Counted from the first letter of the stretch, positions 11,818 to 22,461 are shown. The stretch is 64,000 nt of DNA from Gorsachius magnificus (GCA_034008185.1 CM067081.1:2046001-2110000); one strand, 5' to 3'. Numbers and translations: made by a program. The notes: generated by a model from the letters alone, not told the origin.

Positions 11818-14800
11818 CTTTGGGGGGGGGGGGGAAGAGGAGGCATGACATCAGGCAGGGAGGGGGGACACGCGCTGGGGCTGGTGGAGGTGTGCCACTT
11901 GCCTGCCAATGGAGAGGATGGTGACCTCACCAGGGCGACCCCCAGGTTTGGGGACCTTGGTGGCACTGAGCGATGGCAGCACCTCGGGCCACTTCTTCTG
12001 GCTGCAGCGGGTGCACGGGGCCGGACCCTGCACCGTGTGGAGGTGCTGCTGGTGCCGGCAGGCAGGGGGAAACTGAGGCAGGAGGTGGAGCCTGGGAAGG
12101 GGGGAGGAGATGCTGTCAGCATGGGGTTGGTCCCACCCTGGGGGGGTCCTCGATGCAGCCTTCGGAGGGGGGGGGGGCTTACTTATTTGGGGGGGCGCAG
12201 CCCAGTGGCATCAGCTGTTGGCCGTGATGCTCCTTCAGCAGCTCCTCCAGCGCCGCGGCATTTTCTACGGGTGGGGGGGGACACCATGGGGAGGGTGACA
12301 GGGGTCCAGCCAGTGTCACTCACACCCCCCCCCCCAGAACCCACCCCGACCTTTCTTTTCGGTGATCAACCGCACCAGCACACCGATGGTGTCCTCGTTG
12401 GCGTCCTCCAGCTGGTACATGGAGCTGGGACCTGGAGGCACAAATCGGGTGGCAGGGGGGGAGGGACGGACATAGAACCAAAATCAACCATCAGAACCAA
12501 AATCAACCATCAGAACCAAAATCAACCATCAGAACCAAAATCAGAATCTTCTAGGTTGGAAAAAACCTTTAAGATCATCAAGTCCAACCGTTACCCTAAC
12601 CCTGCCATGACCATAACATGCCTCAGTGATGGGCAATGAACACCCCACCACCACCAAGGACAAGCAGGATGCCCTGGGGCAATGAGGGCCAGAAGGCCCG
12701 GGGATGGGCGATCACCTAAAGGTGCCCATGGTCCAAGTGGGGCTCACCGGTGCCGCCGGGCTGGGGGGCCTTGCTGGCGGTGCAGTGGTAACCCTTCTTC
12801 TTCAGCAGGTTGCACACCAGGATGCCCAACAACCCGATGGCGCAGAAGACCGGGACGATGGTCAGCACGGCCGCCTGCGCCGCTGCCGCCTCGTCTTCCT
12901 CTTCCTCCCCCATCAGGGTCACCCGCGTGCCGTTGGTCCCTGCTGGCCAGCCCAGTGTTTCAGGGCTGCGGGCTCGGCGCCGGCCTGGGGGGAGGCACCG
13001 GATCAGCCCCAGAGAGCGGTTTTGCTGGGATGAAATCCCATTTTCTCAGGAGCCCCACCGCAGGGTTGGCCCCCAGGGAAGCAGAAGCCACTCGTGTCAC
13101 AAGTGGAAACGTTCTCAGCTGCCACATCCCAGCAGGACATCACCCCCCATCTCGAGGGGGACACATCCTGCGGCATCCCCGGGGCGGACGTTGGCATCAG
13201 CTCTTTCGGCACCCATAAAAGTGGGGTGACACCTCCAGCCTGGGCACCCACCTTGGCACCCCAAGGTGCTGTGGGGGGGGCCGGGGCGGCCGGCCCCGGG
13301 GCCCCCCCCCTTCGGGCTTAAAACCTGCGGGGGGGGGGGGGTCAGGATAGGGCCCAACCCCGGCAGGCAGGCTCCGCAGAGGCTGTCGGTCACCGCCGTG
13401 CCCGGTGCCACCAGGACCCTGTTCCTGGCCCGGCAGTGGGTGTGAGCAGAGCAGGATACGTCCCCAGGTGAGAAGGTGCCGGGGGGACAAGGTCGGCACG
13501 TCCCCGCTGCACCCTGCGCTGAGCCGCACGCCTGCACAGAGGGAAAGGGAGGGGAGTGACGGCCGCATCCTGCACCGCCGGGGCTGGATGTGCCGTGGGT
13601 GGGCACTGCTTACCCCGGTGGGCTCCTCTCCGGGCAGGCATCCCGGTGTCCCGTGCTCCTGGGGACCGCAGCTCCTGGCCACCACGCTGGCTCCGCTCAG
13701 CACCTGCGAGAGAAGCAGAGAGCGGTGCTCAGCGCCAGCTGCTCCAGCTCTCCCGCTGCTCCGAGGGCTGTGCCGGTTGCGATGCGGTGCTGGTGCAGGC
13801 AACATGGCAGAGGTGAGCCCATGACAAGTGATGCGATGGATGCAAAACTGTCACGTGGACCATGGCAGATGCAAACCCGTCATGAGGGACACGATGGATG
13901 CAAACCCATTGCACGCGCCGTGGTGGACGTCAACCTGTCACAGGGATGTGATGGATGCAAACCTGCTGCACGCACCACAGCAGACAGAATCATAGAAGGT
14001 TTTGGGTTGGAAGGGACCCCTAGAGGTCACCCAGCCCAACCCCCCTGCAGGAGCAGGGACACCTTGAACCACATCAGGTTGCTCACAGCCCCGTCCAACC
14101 TGGCCTGGAATGTTCCCAGGGATGGGGCCTCCACCCCCTCTCTGGGCAACCCCTGCCAGGGTTTCACCACCCTCACTGGAAAGAATTTCCTCCTTAGATC
14201 CAGTCTAAACCTGCCCTGCTTCAGTTTAAAACCATCCCCCCTTGTCCTGTCCCAGCTGGCCCTACTAAAAAGCTTGTCCCCCCCTTTCCTCTGGGCCCCC
14301 TTGAAGCCCTGAGCGGCCGCACTCAGCTCTGCCCGCAGCCTCCTCTGCTCCAGGCTGAGCACCCCCAACTCTCCCAGCCTGGCCTCAGAGCAGAGGGGCT
14401 CCAGCCCTCGGAGCATTTTAGTAGCCCTCCTCTGGCCACGCTCCAACAGGTCCATGTCCTCCTTGTGCTGAGGGCTCCAGAGCTGGACGCAGGGCTCCAG
14501 GGGAGGTCTCCCCAGAGCGGAGCAGAGGGGCAGAATCCCCTCCCTCGCCCCGCTGGCCACGCTGCTGGGGATGCAGCCCAGGGCAGGGTTGGCTTCTGGG
14601 CTGCCAGCGCCCATGGCCGGCTCATGTCCAGCTTTTCATCCCCCAGCACCCCCAAGTCCCTCTGGGCAGGGCTGCTCTCCATCCTTTCTTCCACCAGCCT
14701 GTACTGATCCTGGGGGTTACCCCGACCCAGGTGCAGGACCTTGCACTTGGCCTTGTTGAACCTCATGAGGTTCACACAGGCCCACCTCTCCAGCCTGTCC

Positions 14801-16447
14801 AGGTCTCTCTGGATGACATCCCGTCCTTCTGGTGTGTCAACCGCACCACTCAGTTTGGTGTCATCCGCAGCCTTGCTGAGGGTGCACTCGATCTCGCTGT
14901 CTAAGTCATTGATGAAAACATTAAACAGCACTGGTCCCAGTATGGACCCCTGAGGGACACCACTTGTCACTGGTCTCCATCTGGACATCAAGCCATTGAC
15001 CACTACCCTGTGATGCAAACCCATCACGGTAACATGGTGGATGCAAACCCACCGCAGGCACCGTGGAGGATGCAAACCCATCATCAGCGGCGATGGATGC
15101 AAACTTATTGCGTGCACCATGACAGAAGCTAAATCCACCACGTGCACTGCAGTGGATGCAATCCCATCGTCAGTGACATGATGGATGCCAACCCATCGCG
15201 TGCGTCGCAGCCAACGCAAACCCATCGCCAGCAACACGATGGCTGCGAACTCCTTGCACGCAGAGCAGTGGATGCCAACGTGTCGCAAGCGATGCGACGG
15301 GTGCAAACCCACTGCGGGCGTCATGATGGATGCAAACCCATTGTCAGCAGTGATGGATGCAAATTCGTTGCATGAACTTAGACATTAGGAAAAATTCCTT
15401 CCCCACAAGGGCTGTCAGGCGCTGGAAGGGGCTGCCCAGGGAAGGGGTCGAGTCCCCAGCCCGGGGGGGATTTAACAGCCGGGCAGAGGCGGTGCTGAGG
15501 GCCAGGGTTTGGGATGGCAGGGGTAGGGGAACGGTTGGGCTGGGGGAGCTTAAAGGGCTTTGCCAACCTAAACCATTCCATGATTCTATGAACCACGACA
15601 GAAGCAAATCCACTGCGTGCATTTGCGGTGGATGCAATCCCATCACCAGTGACATTATGGATGCCAAGCCATCGCATGCACCATGGCAGAAGCAAACTCT
15701 CCACCAGCGTCATGGTGAATGCAGACTCATTGCATGCGCCGTGGCCGGTGCCGACCCGTCACAAGCGATGCGATGGGTGCAATCCCACCGCATGCACCAC
15801 AGCCGACGCAAACCCGTTGTAACCCTCGCTATGGCCAAGCCACCCCAAGGGAGCAGCCCTGGTCCCTGGGGTACCCACAGGGTCCCATCCCAAGAGCATC
15901 TCCCAGCTGTGGGACATGGGACACGCTGGTCAAGCACTGGAAGGGGCTGCCCAGGGAAGGGGTCGAGTCCTCACCCCTGTGGGGATTTAACAGCCGGGCA
16001 GAGGCGGTGCTGAGGGCCAGGGTTTGGGGGTGGGATGGCAGGGGTAGGGGAACAGTTGGGCTGGGGGAGCTTAAAGGGCTTCTCCAACCCAAACGATTCT
16101 GGGATTCTATGGTGACCCCAGGGGGAGCGGCAAAGGAGAAGCCGCGTTCCCTATCAGCCCCCACCCTGGGAAAAGGTCTGAAAAAGGAGAGAAAAGGAGG
16201 AAGAATTTTGAAGGGAAAAAAAAAATACCCTTAACCCAAATTAAGCATCTCCCTGGGGCTGAGCTGCTGCAAGGTTCTGGCAGAGAAACATTTTTGGGGT
16301 GCCCCACTATGGCTGCGGGGTGGTGATGCTGGGATGGGTTTGAGCATCTGAGAAGCCGAAAGCAGAGGCGCAGCGGGGTGGGAAGGACGAGGCCGTACTC
16401 ACCCCCAGGACGGTGACGAGCCACCAGTGCATCCCGCTCCTCTTCAT
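11713..16447 (-). CDS. RELT: RELT (TNFRSF19L), TNF receptor superfamily member
   Basis: RELT is a single-pass TNF-receptor-family protein whose cytoplasmic tail binds the kinases OXSR1 and SPAK. Minus-strand coding exons: 16403-16447, 13614-13703, 13252-13531, 12748-12984, 12351-12431, 12183-12264, 11903-12091 and 11713-11817. Splice phases agree at every junction up to 11903. In order they give a signal peptide ([15 protein letters not shown]), a cysteine-rich domain with [10 protein letters not shown], a transmembrane helix ([19 protein letters not shown]) followed by KKKGYHCTA, the [19 protein letters not shown] block, [12 protein letters not shown], and [10 protein letters not shown] with [10 protein letters not shown]. 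All match human RELT as I remember it. The first seven exons give about 335 residues; human RELT has 430. The eighth exon has a frame break and the last exon was not found. Confidence 0.95.
11903..12091 (-). CDS. RELT: RELT cytoplasmic exon ([10 protein letters not shown]), GC donor
   Basis: Encodes [20 protein letters not shown], then [13 protein letters not shown] and [10 protein letters not shown]. The human protein has [23 protein letters not shown] and GEITILSVGRFRV at these places. The exon ends AG|GCAAGT, a classic GC-AG donor. Joining it to the exon at 11817 restores G-R-F-R-V. Confidence 0.9.
12183..12264 (-). CDS. RELT: RELT cytoplasmic exon ([11 protein letters not shown])
   Basis: Encodes [20 protein letters not shown] and then GCAPPN, with a split lysine at the donor GTAAGC. 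Human RELT reads [18 protein letters not shown] here. Confidence 0.93.
12351..12431 (-). CDS. RELT: RELT cytoplasmic exon (EDANEDT block)
   Basis: Encodes [20 protein letters not shown] and then ITEKK. Donor is GTCGGG, a weak match to consensus beyond GT, but the phase joins correctly to the next exon as E-N-A-A-A. Confidence 0.93.
12474..12545. repeat. 19-bp tandem repeat, about 4 copies
   Basis: AGAACCAAAATCAACCATC is repeated head to tail in a RELT intron. The last unit runs directly into a CR1 3' fragment. Confidence 0.95.
12546..12640 (-). mobile_element. CR1 LINE short 3' fragment
   Basis: AATCTTCTAGGTTGGAAAAA, then CCTTTAAGATCATCAAGTCC and CAACCGTTACCCTAACCCTG identify an antisense CR1 tail. 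It is truncated after about 95 bp and abuts the 19-bp repeat. Confidence 0.85.
12748..12984 (-). CDS. RELT: RELT exon: juxtamembrane and transmembrane segment
   Basis: Encodes RRRAR, an N-glycosylation motif NGTR, an acidic stretch ([11 protein letters not shown]), the helix [19 protein letters not shown] and the stop-transfer KKKGYHCTA. It ends at donor GTGAGC in phase 1. It is the most diagnostic RELT exon in the window. Confidence 0.96.
13252..13531 (-). CDS. RELT: RELT exon: TNFR cysteine-rich domain
   Basis: Starts [20 protein letters not shown] and includes SLCGACLPG. The remainder, up to STLGCQ, is Pro/Gly-rich and low in similarity to human. The frame is open throughout and the last base completes a glycine with the next exon. 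The C-homopolymer near 13330 is a place where assembly length could be wrong. Confidence 0.85.
13614..13703 (-). CDS. RELT: RELT exon: end of leader and first cysteine-rich segment
   Basis: Thirty codons in phase 0 between the acceptor CTCTCGCAG and the donor GTAAGC. The exon ends in CLPGEEPTG, matching CPPGEEP of human RELT. Confidence 0.92.
13986..15010 (-). mobile_element. CR1 LINE, 1 kb, with decayed reverse-transcriptase sequence
   Basis: The element starts at an octamer-type AGAATCATAGAAGG end and runs into ORF2. On the minus strand it keeps the RT motifs [20 protein letters not shown] and ADDTKL. The residue before ADD is Ala where an intact CR1 has Phe. The frame shifts further downstream, so this copy is dead and 5'-truncated. 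It ends exactly at a minisatellite unit. Confidence 0.92.
15374..15590 (+). mobile_element. CR1 LINE 3' fragment
   Basis: Begins GACATTAGGAAAAATTCCTT, continues through GGAAGGGGCTGCCCAGGGAA, and ends AACCATTCCATGATTCTATG, the sense CR1 3' end. It sits between minisatellite blocks. Confidence 0.92.
15929..16110 (+). mobile_element. CR1 LINE 3' fragment, close relative of the 15374 copy
   Basis: Shares CACTGGAAGGGGCTGCCCAG, the CGGGCAGAGGCGGTGCTGAG block and the terminal GGGATTCTATGG with the 15374-15590 copy. It starts further downstream in the element. Similarity this high points to one young subfamily or a local duplication. Confidence 0.9.
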
Positions 16448-16460
16448 CGCCGGGGGAGAC
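16403..16460 (-). CDS. RELT: RELT exon with start codon and signal peptide
   Basis: An acceptor (TTGGGCAG) precedes 16460. ATG is at 16447-16445 and the donor GTGAGT follows 16403. The exon encodes 15 residues, [15 protein letters not shown], a hydrophobic leader that continues into VLSGASVVA in the next exon. Only 16403-16447 is coding. Confidence 0.88.
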
Positions 16461-16849
16461 CTGCCCAAGGGGGAGCACCGGGGTCACCACACGGGGAAAA
16501 AATCCCAGCGAAGCCGTTTGGGGGCCCTATTCCCCCCATGAGGATGCTCCAAGGCATCTGCCTAAATATCACAGCAGCAGCAGTCCCCCACCAAAAAGTT
16601 TTCTTAGAGGTTTTATGGGATGCCCGGCATCACCCCCTTCCCTTGCAGATCCCAACTCCATCCCGAATCGGAGCAGGACCAGCCCTGCAAGGAGCAGGGG
16701 AAGGAGCAGATGATGCTAAACACCATTAAATAAAGGTTTTTCCTCCTCCAGAAGAAATCCATACACATCTGCCACAAGGAAATGAAGTCATTAAATAAAC
16801 AAATATATTTACCTAAAAAATAAATAATAATCAAGTGAAGCAAACGGCA

Positions 16850-17110
16850 TTTCCCACAGGCTCATCCGCCCTCTTTGGGCTCAGCAATTAATTGTTAAAA
16901 TTAAAATAAATGCTGACAGCGCAGGGGAAGGCAGGAAAAAATAAATAACAACCCAAACCCGGATCCATCTGCTGCCCGCATGGAAATTCCCCCGGTCGTC
17001 ACGGTCCTGAGAGCGCCACGCCGGAGCTTCGTTACAGCCTTCGCCTGACGAGTTTCTCCTAATTAGTGGCCGGCATCATCGGTCTGAGATGCAGCTAATT
17101 AAATTTGGGA
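16850..17110. promoter_or_regulatory. Candidate conserved non-coding element with homeodomain sites
   Basis: An island of AT-rich, non-repetitive sequence lies in a GC-rich intron. It contains AGCAATTAATTGTTAAAATT near 16887, CCTAATTAGTGG near 17058 and AGCTAATTAAATTTG near 17091. TAATTA is the core bound by many homeodomain proteins. Function is inferred only from motif clustering. Confidence 0.3.
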
Positions 17111-18654
17111 GGGGAGATGCTGGGGGGTGAGCAGGGCAGAGCTGGGTAATTATAGGACATGGGCTGGGGACATGATGGCACAGCCCAAAATGAGCATCCT
17201 CCATGCTCCAGTTCCTCCCACTAGCTCCCAGTAAGGGAGCACCCCATCAGGGTGCCAGCATGAAGCCAGCCAGCCCTTCTCCCCTCCTGGGGAGCTGCAC
17301 CCCCAAACCAAGAGTCACCAAGCCCCATCTTCAGGAGCACCCTCTGTGCCAAGCTGGACCCCTATGATTTTTGGGGGGGCTAAGCCAGCCTGAGCCCCCC
17401 CACGTGCCACCTTCCCGCTAAGCATCATCCCAGGGCAATGGCATCCTGCAGGGACACCTCCCAAATCCCCCCGGGACGCGGGATGTGCCCCCCACCCCGG
17501 CACCCCAACCGCAAGGGGAGAGCAACGCTGGTGCAAGCCCTCTGCCCTGTAAGCCAGCACTAACAAAAAACAAGTTTAAGCCTAACGTGAAGCACTTTAA
17601 TCCTTCGGGGCAGTGATATTTAAACCTTAAAGAGCAGCACCTTGGGGAGTCCTGGAGATGTTTGGGGCACTGCTCTGCCGGGGAAGGAGCCACGATGGCC
17701 CTGGAAGGGGATGGATCGGTCCCGCCGTGGCCAGGGGGCCACAAGCCGTGGCCGAGCGATGCCATGGGCTGGCACAGCCCGCGCATCCCAGATTGCCGGA
17801 GCATCCCAGCTCACCAGTTTGAGACAAACAGATTTAAACCCCACCAAGAACAAGGCTGGCCGCGGGTAAAGCAGAGCTAAAGCCAAGCTTAATGCAAGGA
17901 TTAATGACATCCCTTTGATGACCAAGCTCTGCCATGGGGCTGGAGGAGGTACAAGGAGCAGGGGGTGCCGGCTCCTGGCTGTCACCGGAGCTTTGCCTAC
18001 TCACCGCCACCCCAGGGCTCATTTTTGGGGGGCAGCTTGGGGAGATCCCAGGTGGGGATGGGGGATGCAGGCACAAACCCACAGCTGGTGGTGGGAGGAT
18101 GCCTGGTGGCCCAGTGAGGAGACACCCTGAAGCTCCTGGGTGAAAATAAAAACATCGTCATTCCCCCCTAGAGAACCAGAGGAAATCAAAAAATAACCCG
18201 ACCAGTGCCAGAGCCACTTTTTGGGGACACCCTGACCTCCACCAGCCCCGTACCCCACTTGGCCAAGGCATCGATGCAAACGCGTCGGGGACGGCGACTT
18301 GGTTTGGGTACCCCCCGAAATCCCACCGGATCACAGAAGCCTTTTATCCCCAGCCCCCCCTTACAGAGCCGGTAACCCAAGGCTGCCCGCCGGGATTCTG
18401 GCGAGGGCTTCCCCTCCCTGGGGGGGAACAGGGTTTCGGCCGATGGCTCCTGAAGATAAATGGGGAAATAAAAAGGAGCAACTGTTCAGAAACACTTTGG
18501 GGCTCGGCTCTTGGAGCAGCTTGGGACAAGGGGGGGGATTGTCCGGCGTTATCGCACCCCCCCGAGCCTCATCAGAGCCAAGGGAGCAACCAAACCCGCC
18601 GCAAAAATCCAAGATTAAAGCCAAATGCTGCCAGAGGCACCGCTGCCACGCAAA

Positions 18655-19600
18655 GCCCAGGCAGTGGGATGGGGCAGCCCCTGGGGTTGGGGGGGGGCAG
18701 CCCCTGGGGTGGGGGGGGGGCAGGCAGCCCCCAGGATTTGGGGGTCAGGCGGGGGGGGGAGGGGTCAGGCAGCCCCCGGGCTCAGGGTTCAGGGGGCCGG
18801 GCAGCCCCCGGGGCTGGGGGTTTGGGGGGGGGGGGGGATAGGGCAGCCCCCGGGGCTCAGGGTTCGGGGGGAGGGGGGGGGGAGGTGGTCGGGCAGCCCC
18901 CGGGGCTCAGGGTTCGGGGGGAGGGGGGGGTGGTCGGGCAGCCCCCGGGGCTCGGGGGGGGGGTCGGGCAGCCCCCGGGGCTCGGTGTTCGGGTGGGGGG
19001 GGGGGGGGTGGGGGGGTGGGGTGGGGGGGGGGGAGGGGTCGGGCAGCCCCCGGGGCTCAGGGTTCGGAGTGGGGGGGGGGGGAGGGGTGGGGGCAGCCCC
19101 CGGGGCTCAGGGTTCGAGAGGGGGGGGGGGGGGGGAGGGGAGGTGGTCGGGCAGCCCCCGGGGCTCAGGGTTCGGAGGGGGGGGGGGGGGGGGGGGTCGG
19201 GGGCAGCCCCGGGGCTCAGGGTTCGGGGGAGGGGGGGGGGGGGGGGAGGGGTCGGGCAGCCCCCGGGGCTCAGGTGGGGGGGGTGGGGAGGGGCGGGGGG
19301 GGGGGGGGGGGGGGGGGAGGGGGGTCGGGCAGCCCCCGGGGCTCAGGGTTCGGAGGGGGGGGGGGGGTGCGGGCAGCCCCGGGGCTCAGGGTTCGGAGGG
19401 GGGGTGGGGGGGAGGGGGTCGGGCAGCCCCCGGGGCTCAGGGTTCGGGGTGGGGGGGGTCGGGCAGCCCCCGGGGCTCGGGCAGCCCCCGGGGCTCGGTG
19501 TGCGGGGTGGGGGGGGGGGGGGAGGGGGTCGGGCAGCCCCCGGGGCTGGGGGGAAGCCCCTGGGTTTGGGGTTTGGGGGGGGGGGGGGAAGCCCCTCACC
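18655..19600. repeat. G-rich minisatellite, about 17 units, G-quadruplex potential
   Basis: The core GGGCAGCCCCCGGGGCTCAG followed by GGTTCGG recurs 17-18 times at 20-75-bp spacing. Long G runs (up to about 22) separate the copies. The array lies in RELT intron 1. The G-rich strand is the plus strand, the template for RELT, so the transcript would be C-rich. G-run lengths in the assembly are unlikely to be exact. Confidence 0.95.
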
Positions 19601-20063
19601 ACGGCATCCCAGCTGACGGGGACTGAGCTGGGAGCCCTGGGATTTTCCAGCTGCGGAAAAAAACCCACCCAACCGCCCCCACCCCCCCCCGGCACAGGCC
19701 CTCTCGCTTTTTCCAGGCAGCTGCTGCCGAGTTTTACTTAACCTACTTTCCCCCCCCTTCACCCTTTTTTTTTTTTTTTTTAAACCTACATTGGCTCCGC
19801 ACCAGCCGGGGGCTCCAACCGCTGCACCCCGCAGCACCGACGCGAAGCTCCCCCCATGCCCCTAGGGGGCCCAGGCAATAACAACCCCCCCCCGCTTATT
19901 TAATGGGTCGAGCACCCCAAAAATCCTCAGCCCCCCCTTGCACAACCCGAAGCTGCCGCAACCCAGCACACCCCCCTCCCCAAAATAACCCTTTAGGGCG
20001 AAGCAACCCGAGCCCGCCCCCCCCCCCCCCGGGCATATTGGGGGGCCCGGGGTGCTCCCTTAC

Positions 20064-20330
20064 CTGCCCCCCCCCCCGCTCGGGGTCGCCCCGCCGAGCG
20101 CGCCCGCTCCTTATGAATGAACCCGCCGGCGCGCTGCTCCCCTACGCCCCGCCCCTTTTCCTCTACGTCACCACCGCGCGGCCCCGCCCCCCGCGCGTCA
20201 CCGCGCTCGGCGGCTCCCCCCGCCCCTTCCCCCCCCGCCCCCTCCGCGGACAGCGCCACCTGCCGGGCGCGGCGGGAGCTGCGGGCGGCTGCGGGGTGGG
20301 GGGGGCGGATTTGGGGGTGCTGGGCTTTAG
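20064..20330 (-). promoter_or_regulatory. RELT: RELT CpG-island promoter and non-coding first exon
   Basis: A splice donor (GCAG|GTAAGG) lies at 20064/20063 on the minus strand. Upstream is CpG-dense DNA with GC boxes (plus-strand CCCCGCCCC at about 20150 and 20183), a TGACGTAG CRE-like site at 20170-20163, and a weak TATA-like TTCATAAGG at about 20116-20108. This fits a short untranslated RELT first exon. The start site itself cannot be read from sequence alone. Confidence 0.6.
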
Positions 20331-20974
20331 CCCAACGGCGGAGGGGTTTTTTTGGGAGGAAGAACCCCTCAACTTCGCGGCGGGTTTTTACCTCCCGAGC
20401 AGGAAATTTAAAAAAAAAAAAAAAGGATTTTTTGCCCCGTGTGGGCTGGCGGGGGGGGGGGGGGGGCGCGGGGGCACCCATGGGTGCTGCACCCCGCTTC
20501 GCTCTCTGCCCCATAGCACACCCCATCTTGGCCTCCTCCCCTTCCCCGGGGGGGGGGTTTCCCGCGCTGGGGACACCCCCCCCCCCCCCATCGCGGCTGG
20601 GGCCTGGTGGGGTGAGGGGGTCCCCGGGATGGGGTCCCCTGCTCCGGCTGTTTGTCCGTCCCTCAGCCCCAGCGGATGGACACATGGACGCATCCCGATG
20701 CTCCGTGGCACGAGGGAGGGATCCCCCCCCCCCCTCCCCCCCGCCTCCGGCACCCCCTCGGGGTTATCCGGGAGGGAATAACTGCACCCCAGTGGTGGCG
20801 AGGGGTTCTTCCTCCCACCGGGGTCTTCCTCGCAGCCGATGTCCCCAGTGATGATGCTGATGGGTGGTGGGGTGTCGTGTGTTCCCCCCCCCCCCCCCCA
20901 GGCTGCACCCCTCCCCGCCACCCACCCGGGGAGAAGGACGAGACCACGCTGGCTTCGTTCTGACACGGGTGACC

Positions 20975-20980
20975 TTTAAT
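20975..20980 (-). terminator. ARHGEF17: Candidate ARHGEF17 polyadenylation signal
   Basis: ATTAAA on the minus strand, about 1.3 kb after the ARHGEF17 stop codon. Another ATTAAA lies at 21557-21562. No AATAAA was seen on this strand between 20.0 and 22.3 kb, so one of these two is probably used. The distal one would leave under 1 kb before the RELT promoter. Confidence 0.4.
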
Positions 20981-22270
20981 GACAAAGAGCCCCCAAGTGA
21001 CCAAAATCCCGCCCCCGCTTCCCAAAATATCCTCATCCTCCTGGTTATAGCACCCCCCCACACCCACCCACCCCCCCCCCGGATGGACAGACAGATGGGG
21101 GATGGCAGCGTCCCCAGAACTCACCCGTGACACCCTGGGTTATCCCCGCCACCACGGCTGTCACCTCTCCCATGGGGACAACAAGGTGTCCAGGTCTGCC
21201 TGGACCTTGGGGCGAAAGCAGGGAAATGGGGGGAAAAAAGAGCAAATGGGGGGGGGGGGGGGTGTCCAGGAAAATGTCATTTTTAGGGTCCTGACTGTCG
21301 TCCCCCCAGTTTAGGGGTGGAGGGGACATCCCTGGCATCTGGCAGGGGAATGCAAAGAAGATGCAGATGTTTCCAACGCTGGCGGCTTCGTCCTGCTCCC
21401 CAGGCTGTGAAATCCCATGGGAACCACAGAGACTGGGGGGGGATCCCCCAATTTTCCCCTCCTCCCCGCCATCAGCTTCCCCCCCCCATCCCCCCCCCAT
21501 CCCCAGCAGGGTCCAGCTCCAGCAGTGGGGTCCTGGGGGCGATGAACTGGGAAGGTTTTAATCCCCCAACTCTGGAGCAGAGGGACCAGCAGTGATGTGA
21601 CGATGGGCCTGACCCCCCCCAAACCGCGCCCCCCCCCCCCCAAATAAATAAGGATGTTTATATATATATAATATATATATATTTAAAACAAACAAACAAA
21701 CAAACAGAGCTATCTGGGTGCTGGCGATGGAGCGAGCAGGTTAGCGGGAGGCCCGGGGCGGGGGGGGACACCGCGGGCGTATTGTCCCTGGGGTGGTCCC
21801 GCGGCATGGTCGGGGGTCCGGGGGTCCGGGGGGGGTGGGTGACAGCGCTGTGACCCCCCCCCACCCCGAAGCAGGCACACACAAAACCGGCGAGCGAGGC
21901 AGGTTCCTGGCTGGACAGCATCCTCCGGCCGGTCCCCAGGGATGCTCGTTAACGCCTTCCTCCTTCGTTAGCGCCTTCCCAAGCGAATGCATCCCCCCCT
22001 CCCTCCCCATCTTCTCCACCCCCCCCCCCAAAAGCAAGTGTGTGGTGTGTGTGTGTGCCCCCCCAGTCCGGTGCGGTGGCCGGGGGGACGGCGGGGGGAC
22101 TGGTGCTCATCCCCCCCAACCCCGAGCACACAGAGAGCAGCCGGGTTGGAGATGAGAGGCGCTGGGGTGGGGGGTGGCGGGGAGGGGGGTCAGAACCCCC
22201 CCCCTTCTGCATACAGGGGGGCCAGCACCCCCCTTCTCACTGGGATGGCCTCGGGGGGGGCTGCGGCCGT
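20981..22270 (-). other. ARHGEF17: ARHGEF17 3' UTR (inferred)
   Basis: From the TGA at 22273-22271 to the candidate poly(A) signals there is no recognisable coding sequence. It contains many G/C homopolymers plus a (TA)n and (CAAA)n block at 21660-21706. The extent is inferred from the poly(A) motifs only. Confidence 0.5.
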
Positions 22271-22461
22271 TCACGCTCTCCAGAGGAGGAGGTGGTTGGT
22301 GCTGTCGTCCCGGCCCACCGTCTCGCTGCTGCTGGTCAGGCGGAAATCCTCGTAGCCGTCCCCGCCACTGATCACCAGCATCTTGGGTTTGGAGAGGGCG
22401 AGGGCGGGGGCACGGGGGCGCGACGGGTCTCGTTTCTCCGCCTCGCTCAGCTTCTCGGCCC
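22271..22461 (-). CDS. ARHGEF17: ARHGEF17 exon 21 (C-terminus and stop)
   Basis: Encodes [33 protein letters not shown], and [19 protein letters not shown], then TGA at 22273-22271. Human ends TNHLLLWRV. Confidence 0.97.

Larger units (their letters stand above)
13826..15830. repeat. Roughly 30-bp minisatellite interrupted by CR1 copies
   Basis: Units built on GATGGATGCAAACCCATC plus a variable GCGTGCACCATGG part occur at 13826-13984, 15011-15373 and 15595-15830. CR1 elements fill the gaps (13986-15010 and 15374-15590). The array is in the RELT intron between the leader exon and the first cysteine-rich exon. Confidence 0.9.
16461..20063 (-). other. RELT: RELT first intron
   Basis: The intron is bounded by the donor GTAAGG at 20063 (after the non-coding exon) and the acceptor at 16462-16461. 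It holds an AT-rich segment at 16700-17110 with TAATTA sites (listed separately) and a 0.95-kb G-rich array at 18655-19600. No exon or gene is recognised in 17110-18650. Confidence 0.7.

Noticed and set aside
18625..19741. Gly/Pro-rich proteins of more than 300 residues in all three plus frames
   Set aside because: All three frames are open at once because the G-rich repeat lacks stops. There is no start context or homology.
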